Shown here: piece after piece, positions 60,583 through 64,000 of the stretch | Layout: each line of letters starts with the position of its first letter | Position numbering within the stretch: position 1 is the stretch's first letter | Source of the DNA: Ignavibacteria bacterium | GTDB taxonomy: Bacteria > Bacteroidota > Ignavibacteria > Tepidaquicellales > Tepidaquicellaceae | Direction of reading: 5' to 3' | NCBI GenBank assembly: GCA_016929695.1 | Contig: JAFGII010000114.1 | Location: 1 to 64,000 of the forward strand | DNA length: 64,000 bases | Program-made: the position numbers and the translations under genes | Notes under the pieces: generated by a model | Database searches by the model: none | The model's input: only the letters and a program-made list of their open reading frames with translations | Told to the model about the DNA's origin: nothing

Positions 60583-63129
60583 TCAGAATCTCGCTGTAAC
60601 ACCTATTGTTGGTAAAATCGGTATCATCCCCGTCGTTTTCCTCGTAATTGAAAGGTCGTTATTAAGATTGTAATCATAACTCAATACATTCTTTCGGTTG
60701 TAAATATTTATTACGTCGAGATAAAAAGACCAGTCAGCATCCCAGAATTTTGTAACGGCTGTAAATCTTAAGTCAAGCCTGTGATAAGCCGGTTTCCTTA
60801 CGCTAAACCTGTTTTCATCATCTCCGTAATCAAAATTAAAAATTACCTGATTCGTGAAAGGATTTACTACTATAGAATCATTTATTGTTCTCGGAGAAAT
60901 CCCAACAGGAGGAGTATAGGGGAAATTCGATGCATAAGACCATCGTGCACCGATTTCAAACCACGTCAGAAGCCTGTAATTCAAAACAATATTTAATGTA
61001 TGAGTCTGGTCGAATCTGAACGGTTTTATTATCCCGTATCTTTCACGAGTAGATTTCGAATAAGAATAATTTATCCAGCCGTATAATTTTGTACTCCTGT
61101 CAATATATTTTTTTTCAAGCATAATTTCAAATCCGTATGAATTGCCTGTTCCCTGATTTATCGGAACAGTTGTCAACGAGTCATAAGGAAGTTTTTCTTC
61201 AGAATGGTACCAATTCAGAGGATTCTTTATGTAATTCGGGTCTGTGTTGTTAGGGTCATACAAATAATATTTGTATTTATAAGCTGACTCACGCTGCTGA
61301 ATTATGAGATTATCAAATATTTTATAATATCCTTCGACTTTCAAATGCCATTTATTGGTCAGCCACCTGTCAATTCCTGCAACAAAATGATATGCCTTTT
61401 CGGCTGTAAGCGATTCATTATAATTTTCAGACAAATCATAAAAAGTCTGCCCGTCTATTAATTTTTCATAACCCGGCGACTGAAAATAAATACCGAATGC
61501 CGTACGAACAGTTGTAAGATTATTTATTGCATATCCAAAATTTATTCTTGGTGAAAAATATATTTTGTTCAGATAAGAATAATAATCGAATCTGACTGAA
61601 GGTTGATAATAAAAATTATTTCCGACAAGTGATTTCAAACTAATATACGCATTCCCCCTGTAATTTGATTTTCCTTCTATATTAAAATCTTCAAGCAAAG
61701 AACCAGCATTAGTAAACTGCCTAATGAACGCTTTAAACTGATCGTCCAGTATTAATGTATATTTAATGTCATTATTAATAATATCCAGTCCGCCTCCGAA
61801 CTCGAATGTATATTTTTCTCGAATATATGTTGACCTATTACCGAGTGAATATTTATTAAAACTATATCTGGAATCGAAATTAAAACCAAGTAAGGCACCG
61901 ATTGCTTTAAGACTGTCTCTTTGCCCGGGAGTAAATTGCTCCCTGTCAAGCAGAGGGTCGAGTATATCACCCTCGAATTCATTATCGCCGCTGTTGCCAT
62001 ATAGTGATAATGTCGTTTTTGAAATAAAATTGGGATTCGGGATATAATGCCACGAAAGTGATAATACATCGTTATATGTAACATCTTTAGCATTTATACT
62101 GTCTGCCATTTGTCTTTCGGAACCCGAAATTATATTAACCCCGTCTCTTGAAAAAATTCCGTTTATAATAAATTTATTTTTTCTGAACAGACCTAATGCC
62201 AGTTTGAATTGTACATCCTCAAATGACGGAAATGCAGAATCCTCTGTTACCAATCCCGCTTTTTTAGCAAAAGGACCTATAATAAGATCATAATACGTTC
62301 GTCTTGACGATACTATCCAGGAACCCGGTATACTCAAAGGATTCCTTCCCTGAATTATCAGATTCGCATTTGCAATATTGATGTTTGTCATCAAGGAAAA
62401 ATTCTTGTCCCTCGTTCCCTCACGGTTCGTAACGTCCAGTACAGCCGATAATCTGTCTCCGTATTTTGCAGGAAATCCGCCTGTAATTAAAGATATATCG
62501 CTGAGAGTTTCAGGATTGAACATACTGACGAGTCCATATAATCTGTAAGGATTGAATATTTCAACATCATCCATGATAATCAGATTCTGGTCGGGACCAG
62601 AACCCCTTATAACTAATTGCGAAGTAAAATCATTCGGAGAAGTTACTCCCGGAAGCGATTTCAATGACCTGAGTACGTCCTCTATTCCGCCGGGGAGTGT
62701 CTTAATGCTGAAAGGATTCACATTGAATAAGCTTGTTCGCAGGTCACTCTGACTCTGACGCTTGTAATCCTCAACTGTTATTATATCAGTCACGTACTGA
62801 GTTTCTTCGATAGTAACATTCAGTACTTTCCTGCCTGAAGTTAACTTGTAATTATCAATATAATAAGGTGCATAATTTTCTTTTGTATATTCCAAATTAT
62901 ATGTACCGGAAATAATATTTATGCTGTAATATCCTAATGAATCTGTATAATATTCCTGACTAATCGAATCATTCTGAATTATTATCAGCACTTTGTTAAC
63001 AGGCTCCTCTCTTATATCCCTGACGTAGCCCTGTATGATACTTTTTTCCTGTGCACAGACATCGAACAACATTAACTGGCTGATTAATATTATAAATATA
63101 TATTTCAAAATTATTAATAAAAATTTCAA
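60583..63129 (-). CDS. TonB-dependent outer-membrane receptor with carboxypeptidase-like N-domain
   Basis: An 848-residue energised outer-membrane transporter. A signal peptide (FIILISQLMLFDVCAQ) precedes a carboxypeptidase-regulatory-like domain (about 30-110; IQGYVRDIREEPVN, YYTDSLGYYSINIISGTY). The plug follows (about 130-235: GIEDVLRSLKSLPGVTSPND, VIRGSGPDQNLIIMDDVEIF and a long segment to LDVTNREGTRD). A 22-strand barrel makes up the rest, rich in aromatic strands and ending IPTIGVTARF. It lacks an adjacent SusD-like lipoprotein, so it resembles stand-alone FecA/CirA-like receptors more than a glycan SusCD pair. The ligand is unknown. The 165-base gap from purN is AT-rich with no clear terminator. 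Confidence 0.92.
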   Translation of the reverse strand: MKFLLIILKYIFIILISQLMLFDVCAQEKSIIQGYVRDIREEPVNKVLIIIQNDSISQEYYTDSLGYYSINIISGTYNLEYTKENYAPYYIDNYKLTSGRKVLNVTIEETQYVTDIITVEDYKRQSQSDLRTSLFNVNPFSIKTLPGGIEDVLRSLKSLPGVTSPNDFTSQLVIRGSGPDQNLIIMDDVEIFNPYRLYGLVSMFNPETLSDISLITGGFPAKYGDRLSAVLDVTNREGTRDKNFSLMTNINIANANLIIQGRNPLSIPGSWIVSSRRTYYDLIIGPFAKKAGLVTEDSAFPSFEDVQFKLALGLFRKNKFIINGIFSRDGVNIISGSERQMADSINAKDVTYNDVLSLSWHYIPNPNFISKTTLSLYGNSGDNEFEGDILDPLLDREQFTPGQRDSLKAIGALLGFNFDSRYSFNKYSLGNRSTYIREKYTFEFGGGLDIINNDIKYTLILDDQFKAFIRQFTNAGSLLEDFNIEGKSNYRGNAYISLKSLVGNNFYYQPSVRFDYYSYLNKIYFSPRINFGYAINNLTTVRTAFGIYFQSPGYEKLIDGQTFYDLSENYNESLTAEKAYHFVAGIDRWLTNKWHLKVEGYYKIFDNLIIQQRESAYKYKYYLYDPNNTDPNYIKNPLNWYHSEEKLPYDSLTTVPINQGTGNSYGFEIMLEKKYIDRSTKLYGWINYSYSKSTRERYGIIKPFRFDQTHTLNIVLNYRLLTWFEIGARWSYASNFPYTPPVGISPRTINDSIVVNPFTNQVIFNFDYGDDENRFSVRKPAYHRLDLRFTAVTKFWDADWSFYLDVINIYNRKNVLSYDYNLNNDLSITRKTTGMIPILPTIGVTARF

Positions 63130-63284
63130 ATATTTAAACTACTCTGAATTTTATAAAGTTCAGCATAATTATATTAAATATTTTTTTATGATATAAGGCA
63201 GGAATTTATATCGGTTTTACTTGAATATTTTGCTTTTATAGGAAAGGATTAGAGTTGTTTATATTTAAACGGATTAATGAAATA

Positions 63285-63315
63285 AATTAACCCGGAAAAA
63301 ATTTCCGGGTTAATT
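63285..63315 (-). terminator. terminator overlapping the stop of the CheY-like gene
   Basis: A perfect 14-bp stem (63285-63298 with 63302-63315), loop AAA, core ACCCGGAAA/TTTCCGGGT. Its outer arm overlaps the minus-strand stop codon (63314-63316). The exit sequence TATTTCATT is only moderately U-rich. Confidence 0.75.
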
Positions 63316-63682
63316 AATTTACGATTTTTCTGACCTTTTCGATTAACTCGTGATTTGTAAATGGTTTTTGAATTATATCCTTTACTCCAAAACCAACCGT
63401 TGTTTTTGTAACATCACTCTTATCGAATGCCGAAACTATAATAACCGGTTTGTTTATCATATTGGTCTTCATAATTTCAAGAAGGTCTAATGCAGTCATT
63501 CCACCAAGATTATAATCCATCAGTATTACATCCACATCTTCATCTTTAATGGTCTGTAATCCCTGGTCTCCGTTCTCGGCAAATATAACTTCAAAACCTT
63601 CCATCTGTAATAACTTGGTCAGTAAAAGTCTGATTATTTTATCGTCGTCTATTACCAATACCCTTTTCATCTTTAGACTCAT
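63314..63682 (-). CDS. CheY-like response regulator (receiver only)
   Basis: A single receiver domain of 122 residues (118 if the ATG at 63670 is used, which gives MKRVLVIDDDK). The acidic triad DDD (12-14) and the phospho-acceptor Asp56 in ILMDYNLGG are present, as are the Thr/Ser switch in VSAFDKS and Lys in IIQKPFTNHEL. With no output domain, it should act by protein-protein contact, as CheY or an adaptor does. The gene is preceded, with only 6 bases between, by a 36-residue membrane peptide gene. No kinase or chemotaxis gene lies in the window. Confidence 0.95.
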   Translation of the reverse strand: MSLKMKRVLVIDDDKIIRLLLTKLLQMEGFEVIFAENGDQGLQTIKDEDVDVILMDYNLGGMTALDLLEIMKTNMINKPVIIVSAFDKSDVTKTTVGFGVKDIIQKPFTNHELIEKVRKIVN

Positions 63683-63688
63683 TTTAGT

Positions 63689-63799
63689 TTATGATAATAC
63701 TACACCCAGAATTAAAAGTAGTGCCGTGAATACTAAAAGAAATTTTAAGCCTTTGTCACCTGTCCCTAAATCTTTGGCTTGTAATTTTGTAGTTTTCAT
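63689..63799 (-). CDS. 36-residue single-TM peptide upstream of the CheY-like gene
   Basis: A short open frame starting at ATG 63799 encodes MKTTKLQAKDLGTGDKG, then a hydrophobic helix LKFLLVFTALLLILGVVLS ending directly at the stop. The layout (polar, Lys-rich cytoplasmic head and a 17-residue membrane segment) is typical of small regulatory membrane peptides. It is too short for most gene callers. Its stop is 6 bases before the CheY-like start, so the two are probably co-translated. An A-rich stretch (GAGAAAAATTA) lies just before the ATG. Expression is not proven. Confidence 0.55.
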   Translation of the reverse strand: MKTTKLQAKDLGTGDKGLKFLLVFTALLLILGVVLS

Positions 63800-64000
63800 T
63801 AATTTTTCTCTTTTTTATTTTTAAAAAAATAGTATATTATTTTATTACAATTCCTATGCCATACTTTTTATGTGATTATCATTAAATATGCTTATATTTC
63901 TTTATTCCCGTCTCAAAATGAGAAAAAATATTATAATTTGAGAAATAAGCTTATTTAAATAAGTTTCAGAACAATTATCTGATTTTGCATTTAATAAATT

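Overview
The window is a stretch of an ordinary, low-GC, Gram-negative bacterial chromosome. Several independent signs point to the Bacteroidota/Chlorobi side of the tree, most likely an Ignavibacteria-like lineage. These are a type IX secretion sorting tail with the YPNPFNP signature, a carboxypeptidase-regulatory-domain TonB receptor, FadL-type and other beta-barrel proteins, a Bacteroidota-style PurN (the ALLPLFGGKGMYG loop), a DUF3109 protein next to DprA, and a pentapeptide (HExxH) M49 peptidase. Lipid A/LPS genes (waaA, gmhA and three GT9 heptosyltransferase-like enzymes) confirm an outer membrane. I see no tRNA, rRNA, CRISPR array, insertion sequence or prophage; I judged these by eye only.

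Layout: 0.1-5.6 kb (+): gatB, tpiA and a thiolase / 3-hydroxyacyl-CoA dehydrogenase / acyl-CoA dehydrogenase run, closed by a bidirectional terminator. 5.6-13.9 kb (-): nth, three GT9 glycosyltransferases, rpoN, hslV, hslU and a barrel protein. 14.2-18.1 kb (+): an OPT oligopeptide transporter, a PqqD-like small protein and the dipeptidase PepD, probably one peptide-use operon. 18.3-20.1 kb (-): a LytTR response regulator and its LytS-type histidine kinase. 20.5-24.9 kb (+): a T9SS-exported protein, then a GC-richer pair (divergent alkaline phosphatase, aldo/keto reductase). 25.0-26.6 kb (-): a FadL-like channel. 27.0-34.7 kb (+): an exported M49 peptidase, then rplM-rpsI-[structured leader]-rpsB-tsf-pyrH-frr-waaA-gmhA. 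34.9-42.4 kb (-): an S8 protease, a 2-oxoacid dehydrogenase E2, prs, DUF3109-dprA and a VWA protein. 42.7-43.6 kb (+): two small membrane-associated proteins. 43.7-51.7 kb (-): a PflX-type radical SAM enzyme, a slipin, a PEBP lipoprotein, an RND pump with its adaptor, and an NlpC/P60 lipoprotein. 52.0-60.4 kb (-): a compact run purN-purH-mreB-mreC-mreD-mrdA-rodA-pyrF. 60.6-63.8 kb (-): a TonB-dependent receptor, then a CheY-like regulator preceded by a previously unlisted 36-residue membrane peptide gene.

Much of the window is housekeeping: translation, nucleotide synthesis, cell elongation, protein quality control and envelope assembly. I found no obvious new multi-gene defence or mobile system. 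The most unusual items are: the OPT-PqqD-PepD operon, where a peptide-binding RRE-like protein sits inside a peptide-catabolic operon; the GT9 trio, in which one member carries an extra N-terminal cysteine cluster and has lost the conserved catalytic Asp (Asn51); the two-hairpin leader before rpsB; an alkaline phosphatase lacking several zinc ligands inside a compositional island; the micro-peptide/CheY pair; and the fusion of nucleotide and elongasome genes in one apparent operon.

Limits: all family calls come from reading motifs, without database searches. Promoter calls are weak because sigma-factor consensus sequences in this lineage differ from the E. coli model.
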